A DNA stretch of 50,474 nt from Patescibacteria group bacterium UBA6489 (GTDB lineage: Bacteria > Patescibacteriota > Gracilibacteria > BD1-5 > UBA6164). Where the stretch lies: NCBI GenBank assembly GCA_002435385.1, contig DJMN01000059.1, positions 1 through 50,474 on the forward strand. The letters are read 5' to 3'. Below are positions 39,416 to 50,431 of the stretch, piece by piece. Each line of letters begins with the position of its first letter. The first letter of the stretch is position 1. The notes below the pieces were generated by a model. That model saw nothing but the letters and a program-made list of their open reading frames with translations, was not told where the DNA came from and searched no databases. Made by a program: the position numbers and the translations under genes.

Positions 39416-39447
39416 AAAAGACATCATAATTAATTTTGATGTCTTTT
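39416..39447. terminator. Hairpin with T run upstream of cassette copy 2
   Basis: AAAAGACATCA / TGATGTCTTTT with a 10-base AT loop. It lies between the start of the cassette and the korB fragment. No gene points into it on the plus strand other than the decayed fragment's region, so it may be part of the inserted DNA. Confidence 0.5.
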
Positions 39448-39515
39448 AGATTTTTTATTAAGTTATTGTACGATATTTTCAGAAATTATAATAATTTTTC
39501 GCTAGAATAAACATA

Positions 39516-39633
39516 CCCTTTAGTCCTATAGAGTTGGTTAAGGTGCTGAGATATAAGAAGTTTGCGGAGATGAAGGAAATAATTATATAGTATAAATGAT
39601 TTTCTTTTGTTAATGTGATGCTGGTTTGTACTA
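39516..39633 (+). pseudogene. Decayed partial copy of the korB 3' end
   Basis: It aligns to ~37799-37951 of korB: CCTATAGAGTTGG, TAAGAAGTTTG, GGAGATGAAGGAAATAAT, TATAAATGATTTTC are shared. One deletion of ~24 bases and one of ~9 bases plus scattered changes break it. It has no start. It ends at the stop codon of the convergent AAA+ gene, just as the SpoU fragment at 10104-10215 ends next to a convergent stop. Confidence 0.85.
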
Positions 39634-40887
39634 ATTTTGTTCTAATAAAGAATCAACATTTTTCTGAACTTGTGATATTATAGGGACTTTAGAGAAGATA
39701 AGTTTTCAATTATGTTCAGTTATTAATAAAATTTCGTTAGTTGAATTTTTGAAGTATCATCAATTTACTGCTCTTTTTACCTTGTCTAAAATATTGTTTT
39801 TAAAATATTTCACTATATATCTTCATCAGAATTTGTTGAAATGTTTTGACGAGGTTATTTCGTTAACCATGAATTCTTTAGCTCTTTGAGAAAATTCTAT
39901 AATTATGCCATGTTTTTTATTGACTTCATTAAGTAGTCTATTAATATTTTGTTGTAGGATTTTTTTAGCATCATCAGGAGTTAGGTGTTCAAATTGAGCT
40001 ATTGTATCAAATCTTCATAAGAACTCTGGACTGAATATCTTATATAAGGCTCATTCTACGACTTTTTTCTTATTAGGTTTATCTTTTTGTAGAAATCACA
40101 TTGTATGTCAGTTTAATTCGTTGTCTATTTCTCTATTTCAAGCATTAGAAGTTGCTATCACTATTGCATCTTTAAAAGATGTCTCTAGGTAGGATTTATC
40201 AGAGGTATTTTTTTGTGAAGGTGTGCTTTTTTTCATGGGCATATCGTTCCAATTGTTTCATCAGATTCATCATTCAAGTTTATCCATATTGGGAATGGTG
40301 GGATTTTGGTTATCTTTATCAACATAGTTTACTTCTACTATACCATCATCTAGTATAGAAAGAAGTAAATTCCAGAAGGGGGGTCAAGCTTTTTCTATTT
40401 CATCTAATAATATAACAACTTTTTTTCAATGTATATTATCTGGGTGGAAAACGGGTTTTTTATCTACTCCAATATATCATGCAGATGCTCAAATTAATCT
40501 TGTCAAAGAGTGTGGTGTTTCTCATGCATAATCAGCACAGTTAATTTTTATAATTTTTATATCTTGTCAAAAATATTCATTTAATGTATTTTGATATTTT
40601 TTAGCAGCTAATGTCTTTCATGTTCAACTTGGTCATGGAAATAGAATTGAAGTTGGTTGATTCTCATATCATTCTTGTTTCATGGCCAATCAGGAAACTA
40701 TTCATTCTAGGGCATTTGATAAAGCTTTTTTTGCTTTTTCTTGTCATATCACTTTTGATAAATGTTTTTCAGTTAAATTTTTAACAAGACTAGAATGTTC
40801 TTCTAAATCTAGTTCTCCTAATTCTATTAAATCTTCAGGAATGTCATCAAAAATTTTTTCTAGGATTAATTTGTTTTGGGGAAGCAT
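39631..40887 (-). CDS. AAA+ ATPase, Clp/ClpB C-terminal module type
   Basis: The product has 418 residues with one AAA_2-type module. Walker A is FPGPSGTGKT (residues ~83-92), Walker B is VVILLDEIEKAGPP (~157-170), sensor 1 is VIATSNAG and the arginine finger is FSPEFLGRFD. A C-terminal lid domain follows. The module matches the D2 ring of ClpB/ClpA, with VIGQEKAKKALSNAL before it, but the N and D1 domains are missing. A loop insertion of ~50 residues lies between Walker B and sensor 1. It would unfold or remodel proteins. The neighbours upstream are a 112-residue unknown protein and an HELGH protein on the same strand. Confidence 0.85.
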
Positions 40888-41026
40888 AATTAGATAAATT
40901 AAGTTATAAATATTAAAATTCAGAAAATTAAATATATCTAAAACTATAAAGGAAGAATTCTTAAAGTCAATTTTTTTGTGTATTTATAATTATGCTATAA
41001 TCAATTATAAATCACAAAAAAATTTT

Positions 41027-41365
41027 TTAGACTATATAATTTTTTCTGAACTCATAATAGTTTTCTGCTAAAATCACATGTACTTTTTCATTTATGTTTG
41101 TTCATTTTATTATTCAATATTTTCTTTGACAGTGTCATAGAAATTTTGTGTCTGAAATGTCTTCAGATATTTTCTTTCCGCTACATCTGTTAAAACTTCT
41201 AATCATATATTCTTTGTTTTCAAGAAAAAACTTTTTTAGTTCTGAAAGATTTGTTATGTCTTTTATTTTTTTGTGTTCTGAGTCAGGTATATGGTATTTT
41301 AGTTTATATAAGAGGTCTTGTATATTTTTTTGTTGTTTTTTTTCCAAATTAGAAGTATTTTTCAT
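41027..41365 (-). CDS. Small unknown basic protein
   Basis: The product has 112 residues, is basic and helical N-terminally, with three Cys (NRCSGKK, HCQRKYG) that are too few for a clear zinc site. There is no signal peptide. It lies between the AAA+ gene (139 bases downstream) and the 658-residue HELGH gene (31 bases upstream), all on the minus strand. It could be an adaptor for either; no family is recognised. The last third requires three TGA glycines. Confidence 0.55.
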
Positions 41366-41396
41366 AATTGATTATTTTTATATATTTATAAGTTTA

Positions 41397-43373
41397 TTAT
41401 TCTCAAGTATATTGTGTTTTATCTGTTTTTTCATCTATTTCATTTCAAATTTCTTTGTATAATTCATAATAATGTTTAACAAAATTAGCTAATTTTGTTG
41501 TTTTAGGAAGAAAATATCAGTCCTCATGTTTTTCTAGGTATTTAAATAAAAATTCTCAGGCATCGGTTTTATTTAAATAATTGGTTGCTAATTCTTTGTA
41601 TATTTTTATATAGTTTTTTTTTAATTTTTCATAGTTTTCATTACTAAGATTCATTTCTATTTTTCCATCTCTTACTTTTATAACTCATGATTTAAATAAA
41701 GTTTCTAAATGAATTAGTGATTCACAGTAATATGGTTGTACTTGATTGATATTTTTGTATACTAGTAATCATACACATCTCATAATATGTTCTAGTATTA
41801 TTTTGTCTTTCAATTCTTCTTTTCAATCACTAAAATAAGCAACTAGGGCTCATGTTGTAGCCTTGAACTCTTCAATTTTTTTGTAATATCATGTTTTATT
41901 CATTTCTGATTCTGTGTCGCTATCTTGCCATAACATATGTCATAGTTCATGTCCTATAGTGTAAATATCATAGTTTCTATAAAAATTTTCATTATTTCAA
42001 AATAGGAACTTTCTATGTTCATGCAATGTTTTTTTTCATATAGTTTCTTTTGATAACTTCATAAATGGGGCTTTTCTTTTCATTTCTAGGACTCTTTCAA
42101 GAAGTGCAAATACTTTTTTACCATGTTTTTTGCTAACTATTTCATCGTTTGGAACAACTTGTGCTGCACATAGGCTTTTTAAACGCCTTCAATAGTATAG
42201 AACTTGAGAGCATATGTTTAGTTGTATTTTTCCTAAGTTAGATACTATAGTTTCATAGATTTCTTTATTGTCTCATATTTCATCATATAATTGTGAAAAC
42301 ATATTTAGCATATTTTCATAGGTGTTTGTTTCTATGTTTAAATCTTCTTTTACTCTTATATCCCATTCAGGAGATACTGTTTGTCTATATTTATCAATAT
42401 AATACTCTAAGGGGTGTGTTATTTGGAAAGGAGTCTTGATTTTCATCCATGCCTCTTCAACTTCTCTCCACATATCAATAAGTTTGTCTGTATTTTTTTC
42501 TTGGAAAACTCTTTTAATAAGCATTAAATAGTTTATGTATTCTTGTTTTTGATTATATGATGTATCTTTTTCTTGTGTTAATTTTTCTATGAAATTGTCT
42601 AGTCTTTTTATTAGTTCTAGTGTTTCTTGTTCAAAAATCTCTATGTATGCCTTTTTTTCATATTTATTATTTTTTCATTTTAATAAACTGTATGTTCTAC
42701 CAGCTAATTTATTATCTCAATCTTTGTCTAATAAGTTGTTTTCATTTAAAAAATCCATTATTCAATCAGGATTGCTGAAAAAATACCTTTCTAATTCTTT
42801 GGTTGTTATTAAAACATGTTCTTCATATTTTTCAAAAAGTGTATTAAAGACTTGTCAGACATCATGAACTCACTTAAAGATTTTTATATAAAAAGGTGAT
42901 AATAAATTTTCTTTTTCTATTTCTGTTATGATTTCATCTTGCATCTGAATTTGAAATCTTCTTGTTATTTCATATGTTTTTTTTAAAATTTGTTTTTGTC
43001 AATGTTCAGAAAACTGAATTTTATTCATATAATTTTTTAATGGTCCTTCGCTCAAGTTTATTACTCTTGAAAATATAGCAAATCTAGTTTCTTTGTTTTT
43101 TGGAAAGTTTATTTCTTCTAAAAGAGAGTCTAAGAATTTTCTTTCTTTTCATTCAGTATTTACTCATTCTTGTAAATTTCTTGCATTGTCTTGTTTTTGC
43201 TTGTAGATTTCTAATACTTTATCTATGTTTGGTTCTCATGGAGTTTTTTCTTCAAGGATTTGATTAGCTTGTCATATTGTTAGGGGAATTACTTCTTTGT
43301 TTATGGTATTATTTGGTATATTTTGATTAATATCACTTTTGTCTAGCTGTGGTCCTTCTTGTTCTTTTTTCAT
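41397..43373 (-). CDS. Large protein with HELGH zinc-peptidase motif
   Basis: The product has 658 residues with no signal peptide. The first ~450 residues are helical and charged. At about residue 475 the sequence reads YTIGHELGHMLWQDSD (HExxH), and ~25 residues later EEFKATTGALVAYF provides a possible third metal ligand, reminiscent of the E-E-x-K-A-D arrangement in M49-like and related gluzincins. The glycine of HELGH is TGA. The N-terminal helical part could be a substrate chamber. It is the first gene of a group with a small basic protein and a Clp-type AAA+ ATPase, so a peptidase-unfoldase collaboration is conceivable but unproved. Confidence 0.65.
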
Positions 43374-43485
43374 AATATTAGAATTATAAAAATATATATT
43401 ACAAGTAATATTTATAGGATTTTGATTATTTTTGTCAATATTAATTTTTAATTCTTTTTTGCTTTTATTGTATAAAAAATAAAAT

Positions 43486-43534
43486 AAGTATAACTTTTCT
43501 TACTTTTGTGAAATATTATACTTTTAAGAAAAGT
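43486..43534 (+). promoter_or_regulatory. Interleaved inverted repeats upstream of abrB-like gene
   Basis: AAGTATA (43486-43492) pairs with TATACTT (43517-43523), and ACTTTTCTTA (43493-43502) pairs with TAAGAAAAGT (43525-43534). The order A-B-A'-B' allows an H-type pseudoknot in RNA, or these are nested operator half-sites in DNA. It lies 27 bases before the ATG. Confidence 0.45.
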
Positions 43535-43560
43535 CTTATTTTATTAAAATTCTGTTTTTT

Positions 43561-43776
43561 ATGTGAGAAAAATACGAAGTAGAAATGGAGATTATGTGAA
43601 CCGTAAATGTTTGACCTAAGGGGCAGATAGTTATTCCGAAAAACTTAAGAAATAAATTGGGAATAGAGCCATGAGATAATATGGTTATTTTATTGAAGTG
43701 AGGGAAATATATCTGACTTGTTAGGAATGATGATATGGTATGAATAAGAGAATTTCTTAGTTCTCTTAAAAAGTAA
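43561..43776 (+). CDS. AbrB/SpoVT-like DNA-binding regulator
   Basis: The product has 71 residues. The swapped-hairpin AbrB domain is clear: TVNVGPKGQIVIPKNLRNKLGIEPGDNMVILLKGG. It binds DNA as a dimer; family members are either transition-state regulators or antitoxins (MazE-like). No toxin gene is adjacent. Instead the adaptor lipoprotein and RND pump 2 follow on the same strand after 27 bases, so it probably regulates that pump, as the TetR protein does for pump 1. The C-terminal tail is short and basic. Confidence 0.88.
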
Positions 43777-43803
43777 GCAATTTTTATATCTTAAAAGTGT
43801 ATA

Positions 43804-45747
43804 ATGGGAAATGTTAAAAAAGTGTTGTTGTTTTTGATTTCTGTACTTTTGATTTCTTCTTGTGGTACTGAGAATGAAGAAGTTGTAAAAACGGAAGTTG
43901 AAAAGAAGGATTTTTTTATCCAGACAGAAAAAATATCAAATTTTGGAAATTGATATAACTTAAAAAAGACTTGAAAACTTAGCTCTTCTGAAAATATAAG
44001 TATTTCTTCTAATGCTATATGAAGAGTTAATTCAGTGAAGGTTAGGAAATGAGATAGTGTGAATGCATGAGGTATATTAGCTACTTTAGAGGATAATATA
44101 TGAAGCTATGCTATAAACTTACAGAAGGCTCAGAATGTTTTGGAAAATGCAGAGATAACAAAGCAATCAAACATTTTGACTTTAGATAAACAGATATTTG
44201 ATTTGGAAACAAATTTAGATACTTTGAAGAGTAATTTAGCTTATGTTGAAAGTGATAAGCAGCAAAGTATAAAGAAATCGACAGATGATTTGAATAGTTT
44301 GAATTTAGACGATGAGACTTCAAAGTCTTCTTTGGAGTTGAAAAAAATAGAAGATAACATAGAAAAGCTAGAGTTTGATTATAATACTAAACTTACAACA
44401 GATCAGGAGATTATAGAATGATATAAGTTGTCTTTGAAAAAAGAACATAATTCAATGGTTTTTTTAATGGATGATGTTATAAACTTTAGTGATGAACTTC
44501 TAGGAGTTACTCCTGCGAATAAGTATAAAAATGATAGTTTTGAAAGTTTCTTATGAGCTAAAGATAGTTGACAAAAAGCTGATACTGTTAAATTATTGTT
44601 AGATATTATCTCTTATAGAGAGGAGATAGATACATATAATTTGGAGACAGAAGAGGATATTTTAAATTTGATAGAGGTTTTGACAACTTGATATGATAAA
44701 TTGAAGGTTTTACTTATAAATGTTGAGGAGGTTTTAAATAATTCTATAGAGAGTTCTTGATACTTGAGTAGCACTCAAATATCTACATATATAAGTAGTG
44801 TAAATGTTTATCAATCAACTATGCAATGAAATTATACAGCATTTGTTGCATTTAGTAATAGTGTAAAATCTTTTTTAAGAACATATGTGGATGCTGAGGA
44901 GTCTTTGAAAAAACAAATAGATATTTTAAAGTGAGATAGAGATATTTTACTTAAGACTATGGATTCTTGAGAGTTATCTGCTGAGGTTGCTTTAGAAAAG
45001 CTTATTATAAGTTATGATGATAAGATAAAGAGTTTAAAGTCACAAATTGAGATGGCTGAAAATAATTTAGATAATACTAAAAAGACTAGAGATGTAACAA
45101 TTAAAAGCTTGAATAACGCAATTGCTGCAGCTAATATTTGAGTACAACAAGCTCAAAAAGAGTATTCAAAATTGACTATAAAGTCTCCTATTTCTTGAAT
45201 AGTTAAAGAGGTAAATGTTGATCAATGACAAGAGGTTGCTAATTGAACTCCTATGTTTTCTGTTTTAAATAACTGAGCTCCTGAGGTTATAGTATACTTA
45301 AGTAAGTCTGAACATGATAAGTTGGAAATTTGAGATGTGGCTTATATAAAGAATGATACAGATAGTTTTTCTTGAGAGATTGTTTCTATTTCAAATGTTG
45401 CAGACGATAATTTAAAATTTTTATCAACTGTTTCATTTAAGGAAAATCTTAGTTCTATGTGAGATGTTGTTGATATTTATATTCCTTTGGATGTTGAGAG
45501 ATTGCTTGTTCCAATTAATGTGGTTACTGTTTTAGATGATGGTGTTTGAGTTATAAATATATTGAAGGATGGAAAAATAGAAACTGTTCAAATAGAGTTA
45601 TGAGAGTTGTATTGAGATAAAATTGAGGTTATTAGATGTATTTCTTTAGATATAGAAGATTGTGGTAGCTTAGATGTGATTATAACTGATGTTAGTAATT
45701 TTGATAAGAATAAGTTTAATCTGGTTGTGAAGGAGGAAGAGGAGTAA
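43804..45747 (+). CDS. Membrane-fusion (adaptor) lipoprotein of RND pump 2
   Basis: The product has 647 residues. The lipobox is LLISSC (Cys19). A short first lipoyl half is present (VNSVKVRKGDSVNAGGILATL, residues ~75-95), then ~370 residues of coiled coil, then the second half (KLTIKSPISGIVKEVNVDQGQEV, residues ~455-480) and barrel domains. As in the adaptor of pump 1, the coiled coil is several times longer than usual. It lies between the AbrB-like regulator and pump 2. A hairpin-rich repeat fills the 125 bases before the pump gene. No TolC gene is nearby. Confidence 0.88.
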
Positions 45748-45765
45748 TCTCTAGCTTTCTTAATA

Positions 45766-45837
45766 ACCACCCCCTAGCCCCCTCCTTGCTAAGGAGGGGG
45801 AAAATTGAAGAATGAGTAAGGGGGAGTTAGTTTTGAG
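45766..45837. repeat. Interspersed repeat family C, copy 2
   Basis: CCCCCTCCTTGCTAAGGAGG forms a strong GC-rich hairpin, followed by GAAGAATGAGTAAGGGGGAG, which recurs next to the first efflux operon at 21739-21756. It interrupts the adaptor-pump operon without breaking a gene. Confidence 0.65.
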
Positions 45838-45872
45838 TATAAACTAAAAATAAAATTTAATTTAAGATTTTT

Positions 45873-48800
45873 ATGAAAAAATTGAGGACATGATTTTTTG
45901 CTTTTTGGGTAAATAATCATAAGGTGTCATTTCTTTTAATATTGTTATTAATTATATCTGGGTTGTTTTCAATGTATACTATTCCTAAGGAGTCTAGTCC
46001 TGATATAAAATTTTGAATAATTTCAATTGCTACTTCTTATCCTTGAGTTAATCCTGTTGATATTGATTCTTTGATAACTGAAAAGATTGAGAAGAAAATA
46101 AAGGATATTGATTGAATAAAAAAAATAACTTCTAACTCTTCTATTTGATTGAGTTCTATACAGGTAGAGCTTCATAATGATGCGAATTCTAGAGAGGTTA
46201 TGACAGACATAAAGAGTGAAATTGATACTATTTCATTACCAGAGGATGCAACTGATCCTTCTGTTGTTGAGATAAGTTCATCAAATGATCTTATGTTTCA
46301 GGCTTTGCTTTATTGACCTAAGGATAAATTTTCAAATTTCTATTTAAATACACAGGCTAGGAAAATACAGGAAGCGTTAGAATGAAAGGCTGGTATTGTT
46401 TCTATAGATGTATGATCACAGACCTCTATGAAAATTGGAGGTTCATCATGAGGTAATAATGAATATGATATAAAGGTTTTGGTATCAAAATCTAAGTTGG
46501 AGATTTTAGGTATTAGTCTTAATTCTATAGCAAATACAATTAGGACTTATAATAAAAATACTCCTATTTGAAATTATAAGATAGGTGATTTAAATTATGA
46601 TTTTAGATTTGATTGAGAGTTTGCTGATATTGAAGAATTAAAAAATCTTACGATAAAAAATACTTCATACTCTAAGGTCAAGTTATGAGATATTGCTGAT
46701 ATAAAGAAAGAGTATAAAGAAACAAAAATTCAGTCTTTAGGGTTTTATGAAGAGGCTGGTTATAATTATATTTGATTAGCATTTAATAAAAAGGCTGGTG
46801 TAAATATTTTTGAAGTTGCTGATACAGCAAAGGAAGCTCTTGAAGATTATATGAAGAATTCTCCTGAGTTGGAATGATTGGATATAAAATATACAAATGA
46901 TATGTCAGAGCTTATAGTTGAAGATTATAAGAATTTATGATGAACTGCTATGTCTACTATTGTTCTAGTATTTATAACAATACTTATTTTCGTTTGATTT
47001 AGAGAGTCTTTGATTGCTTCGTTTTTGTTACCTTTATCTTTTTTGATAACTTTTATAGCTTTAGATCTTTTGTGACTTAGTTTGAACTTTTTGACGAACT
47101 TTTCTTTGGTATTGACTCTTTGAATAGCGATAGATACGACGATTGTTATAATTGAGTGAGCTAGTGAAAGGCAGAAGTTATGATATTCTAGAATTAATGC
47201 TGTTTTACTTGCTGTTAGGGATTTGAAAGCTCCCTTGATAAGTTGAACTATGACAACATTGGTTGCATTTTTGCCTCTTATGTTTTTACCTTGATTGATG
47301 TGAAAATTTTTGTCTTATATTCCTATAACTGTATTTTCAACATTACTTGCTTCTTTGGTTTTGGCTTTGACGGTCTCGTCTGCTCTTTTCTTTAAATTTT
47401 CAAAGAAGATGAAGTTGTACCACAAACATGATTGAGTAGAGAAGTCTATGTCTAAGTCTGAAAAAGAGTTATTAGAAAAAGATAGGGAGTGAAAAGAGAT
47501 CTTGAGTCATGAGACTATGAATATTAGAGATAAGTTTTTAGAAAGGTTATCAGGTTTCTATGTAGTTGTACTAAAAAGATTTTTAGGTAGTTGAATAGCT
47601 AGGTGTTGTTCTATAGTTGTTCCTATTGTTTTATTGATTCTCTCATTTATATTTTTATCTCCTAAGATATGATTTATCTTATTTCCTTCCACGGATAATT
47701 CTATTATACAAGCTTCTGTTGAGGCAAAGGCTTGAACGGATAAAGATGCATTGAAAAAATATCTTGATGACATAGATAATGCTATTTCTGTTTATCCTGA
47801 GATGAAAGTATTTTATACAACTATTTCTTGAAATAAAATAGATATTTATATTGAGCTTATTAATAAAACGGAGAGGCAGAATAAATGAATGAGAAGTGTT
47901 TTTGAGATAGAGAAACTTATCTCAGAGGATATTAATAAATTAGCTTCTGAGTGATTGAAGGTTGAGTTAAGTGCATTAAAAGAGTGACCTCCTTGATGAA
48001 AGCCTGTTTGAGTTAAGTTGATTGCTTCTAGTAATAAAAAATTAGATGAACTAAAAGCTGTTGCAAAAGATATTGAAGATTATTTAAAAACTGTTGAGTG
48101 AGCAAAAAATGTTTGAACTAGTTCTACAGAAAATCCAGGGCAGTTTGTATTTGAGTTTAATAGAGATAGGTTAGATAGTGTTTGATTGACTCCAAATGAT
48201 ATATTGTCGGAGCTGTATTCTTATACTTTTTGATTGAATCCTTGAAGTATAAAATCGGAGTATGAAGACAATGATATAATTTTGAAGATTAAAGAGTTTG
48301 ATGAGAAGTTGACTCCTGAGGATATAAGCAATTTGATGATTACTACTAAGGCTTGAAAGGTTAGATTGTGAGATTTTGCTACTTATAAATTTGAGAAGTC
48401 TTTGTCTTCTATTAGTAGGGAGGATGGTAATATAATGATTAGGGTTGAATCTGATTTGGAGGAGGATTTTTTAACTACGGATGTACAGCCTAAGTTTGAT
48501 GATTATGTTAATTGATGAGATAATTTTCCTAAATTGTTATGATATTGGCTTGATATTATTGATTTATCAAAGAGGGATTTTTTAGACAAGAATTTTTCTT
48601 CATTTGAGTGAGTTAACAATTTTTTGTATAATAGGTTTTGAGAGGATTTATATGTTTATGATTCATATGTTTTTCCTGATGGTATTAGTTCTTCTGCTTG
48701 ATGAGAAAATGAGGAGAATGCAGAGCTTATTCAGTCAACGGTTATGTCTTTTTTCATTTCATTGTTTTTAATTTTTGCAATTCTTGTTTTACAGTTCAAT

Positions 48801-49238
48801 TCTTATGTTCAGCCTTTAGTTATTTTGTATAGTGTTGTTTTGGCTCTTTTGTGAGTAAATATTTGACTGTTTTTAACTTGAAATCCGTATTCTATGCCTT
48901 TTGGTATTTGATTTATTGCTCTTACTTGAGTTGTTGTAAATGATGCGATTATTCTTGTGGATAGAATAAATAAGGAGATGAAGAAGAAGGAGGAACATGA
49001 GGATTCTTGAGAGTTGAGGCATGAGAAGAAGGAGGCGATTATTATTTCTTGAAAGAGTAGGCTTCAGCCGATAATTGTTACTACTTTGACTACATTGTTT
49101 TGAGTTTTGCCTTTGGCTCTTCAGGATGCTTTTTGGGCTTGATTGGGGTATACTATAATTTTTGGTTTGTTTGTTTGAAGTTTTATGACTTTGTTTAGTA
49201 TTCCTGCATTGTATTATACTTTGTTTTATAGGAAGTAG
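45873..49238 (+). CDS. RND efflux permease 2
   Basis: The product has 1121 residues in the full RND layout. The first helix is near residues 18-38, then a porter domain with SPDIKFGIISIATSYPGVNP, TM2-TM6 (with LGIAIDTTIVIIEGASE in TM4), a second porter domain and TM8-TM12 (ALTGVVVNDAIILVDRINKE). TM4 has one Asp followed by Thr rather than the Asp pair of pump 1, so proton coupling may differ. Substrate is unknown; it could be a lipid or peptide exporter rather than a drug pump. The gene ends near an intergenic repeat and a terminator. Confidence 0.9.
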
Positions 49239-49255
49239 GGTACTGTCTCTTAGTT

Positions 49256-49375
49256 TTTTTGACCTCACCTTAGCCCTCTGCTTATAAGAGAGTGGACAGT
49301 AGGAATTTTAGACTTTATAATCCCTCCCCTACATTACATTTCGGGTACTCCCTTTGGGAAAGGGAGAAATTTAGT
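49256..49375 (+). repeat. Repeat cluster with family B copy 2
   Basis: GACCTCACCTTAGCCCTCTG resembles 37146-37165. 49307-49374 is the second copy of family B (ATTACATTTCGGGTACTCCC, then CTCCCTTTGGGAAAGGGAG). The 234-bp gap 49239-49472 holds this cluster and a terminator. Confidence 0.8.
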
Positions 49376-49379
49376 TAAG

Positions 49380-49406
49380 CCATATAATGAATTTTATATG
49401 GTTTTT
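49380..49406 (+). terminator. Terminator of RND operon 2
   Basis: CCATATAA / TTATATGG hairpin followed by TTTTTATTT, after the repeat cluster. Confidence 0.65.
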
Positions 49407-49472
49407 ATTTGTGAAAATGTGTTTTTGGGGTATATTCTACCTACTAAGTTTTTATTATTAAAATAGTTAGGT

Positions 49473-50087
49473 ATGTGAGATTTTTTTAAGAGAATTTGGG
49501 ACTTTTTTACAAATAAAGATGAGAGTTTGGTTAAAAGAATATTTTTGTTTTTAGTTGTCTTCTTTATATTTTTTTTGGTAGATAGTATATTTTTATTTTC
49601 TTATAAGTATAACACATTTAATAAAATATATAGTATAAGGCAAATTGAACAAATAAAGAAGGATTTTTCAGAGAATTATGTTATGTCAATGGGGACATTG
49701 ACGAAATTAAATGTTTTAGAAGACAATATACTGGAAAAAGAGAATTTTATTGTAAGAGCTTTTAATTATTTAAGATGAATAACAGTTTGAAGTATAAAAA
49801 TAGATTTTTGGGAAACCTTATCTATACAATGGATATGGTTAATTACTCTTTTTGGTATTATTATAACATCACTTAACGTAAAAAATGTTAAGAAAAATGT
49901 GGGAAGTATTTTGGGAATGATATTTTTGGTATTATTTATGATGTTTATATGGAGGATTGTTTTTAACTTTTTAAACTGATTATTTTGAATAGAGAGTAGA
50001 TTTTTCAGTTTATGATTTAATTCCACTTTAAATTTGATTTTTTTAATTATGATTTTGTTTTTTAGCAGTAAAAGTAAAGGTAAGTAA
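49473..50087 (+). CDS. Membrane protein of unknown function
   Basis: The product has 204 residues with about four membrane helices: residues ~22-45, ~110-130, ~140-160 and ~180-198. Between the first two lies an external, helical, charged loop of ~60 residues (YNTFNKIYSIRQIEQIKKDFSEN...). No conserved motif is visible. ATG at 49473 is chosen over an internal TTG because its second codon, TGA, is read as Gly and the frame stays open. It is the last gene before a strong terminator. Confidence 0.65.
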
Positions 50088-50134
50088 AAATTTTGTTTTT
50101 ATAAAACAAGAAATGATATTATTGTCTAAATTGT

Positions 50135-50178
50135 AAAAAAAAGAACTGCTAGGATATCTCATCCTAGCAGTTCTTTTT
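50135..50178. terminator. Bidirectional terminator
   Basis: AAAGAACTGCTAGGAT / ATCCTAGCAGTTCTTT, a perfect 16-bp stem with A and T runs on both sides, between the membrane protein gene and rpmG. Confidence 0.9.
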
Positions 50179-50188
50179 CAGTTTGTTA

Positions 50189-50371
50189 TTACCCTTTCTT
50201 AATTTCTTTCATTTTTAAAACTTCGTGTTTTCTAGTTTTTGGGTTGTATTTTCTTAAAGTAGGACCTTTAGTTCCTGCTTCAAAATTTCTTTTTTGGATG
50301 TTAGTAACGTGTACTAAGTTTCCTGTCTCTGTTGAGTAAAATCAAACATAAGTTCTTTTTCCTTTTGCCAT
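50189..50371 (-). CDS. rpmG: 50S ribosomal protein L33
   Basis: The product has 60 residues, matching bL33: MAKGKRTYVGFYSTETGNLV, then TLRKYNPKTRKHEVLKMKEIKK. It lacks the two CxxC zinc pairs, so it is the zinc-free (C-minus) type, with the basic KxRKH core kept. It is part of the large ribosomal subunit near the E site. One glycine is TGA. The gene is monocistronic with a strong promoter and terminator. Confidence 0.9.
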
Positions 50372-50403
50372 TTTTTATTAATTATTTTCTAAAATCAAGC
50401 GAA

Positions 50404-50431
50404 ATTATACAAAAAAAGTATTTATATGCAA
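50404..50431 (-). promoter_or_regulatory. Promoter of rpmG
   Basis: On the minus strand TTGCAT (50426-50431) and TATAAT (50404-50409) are 16 bases apart, 33 bases before the ATG. No gene is visible from here to the window end at 50474. Confidence 0.65.
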
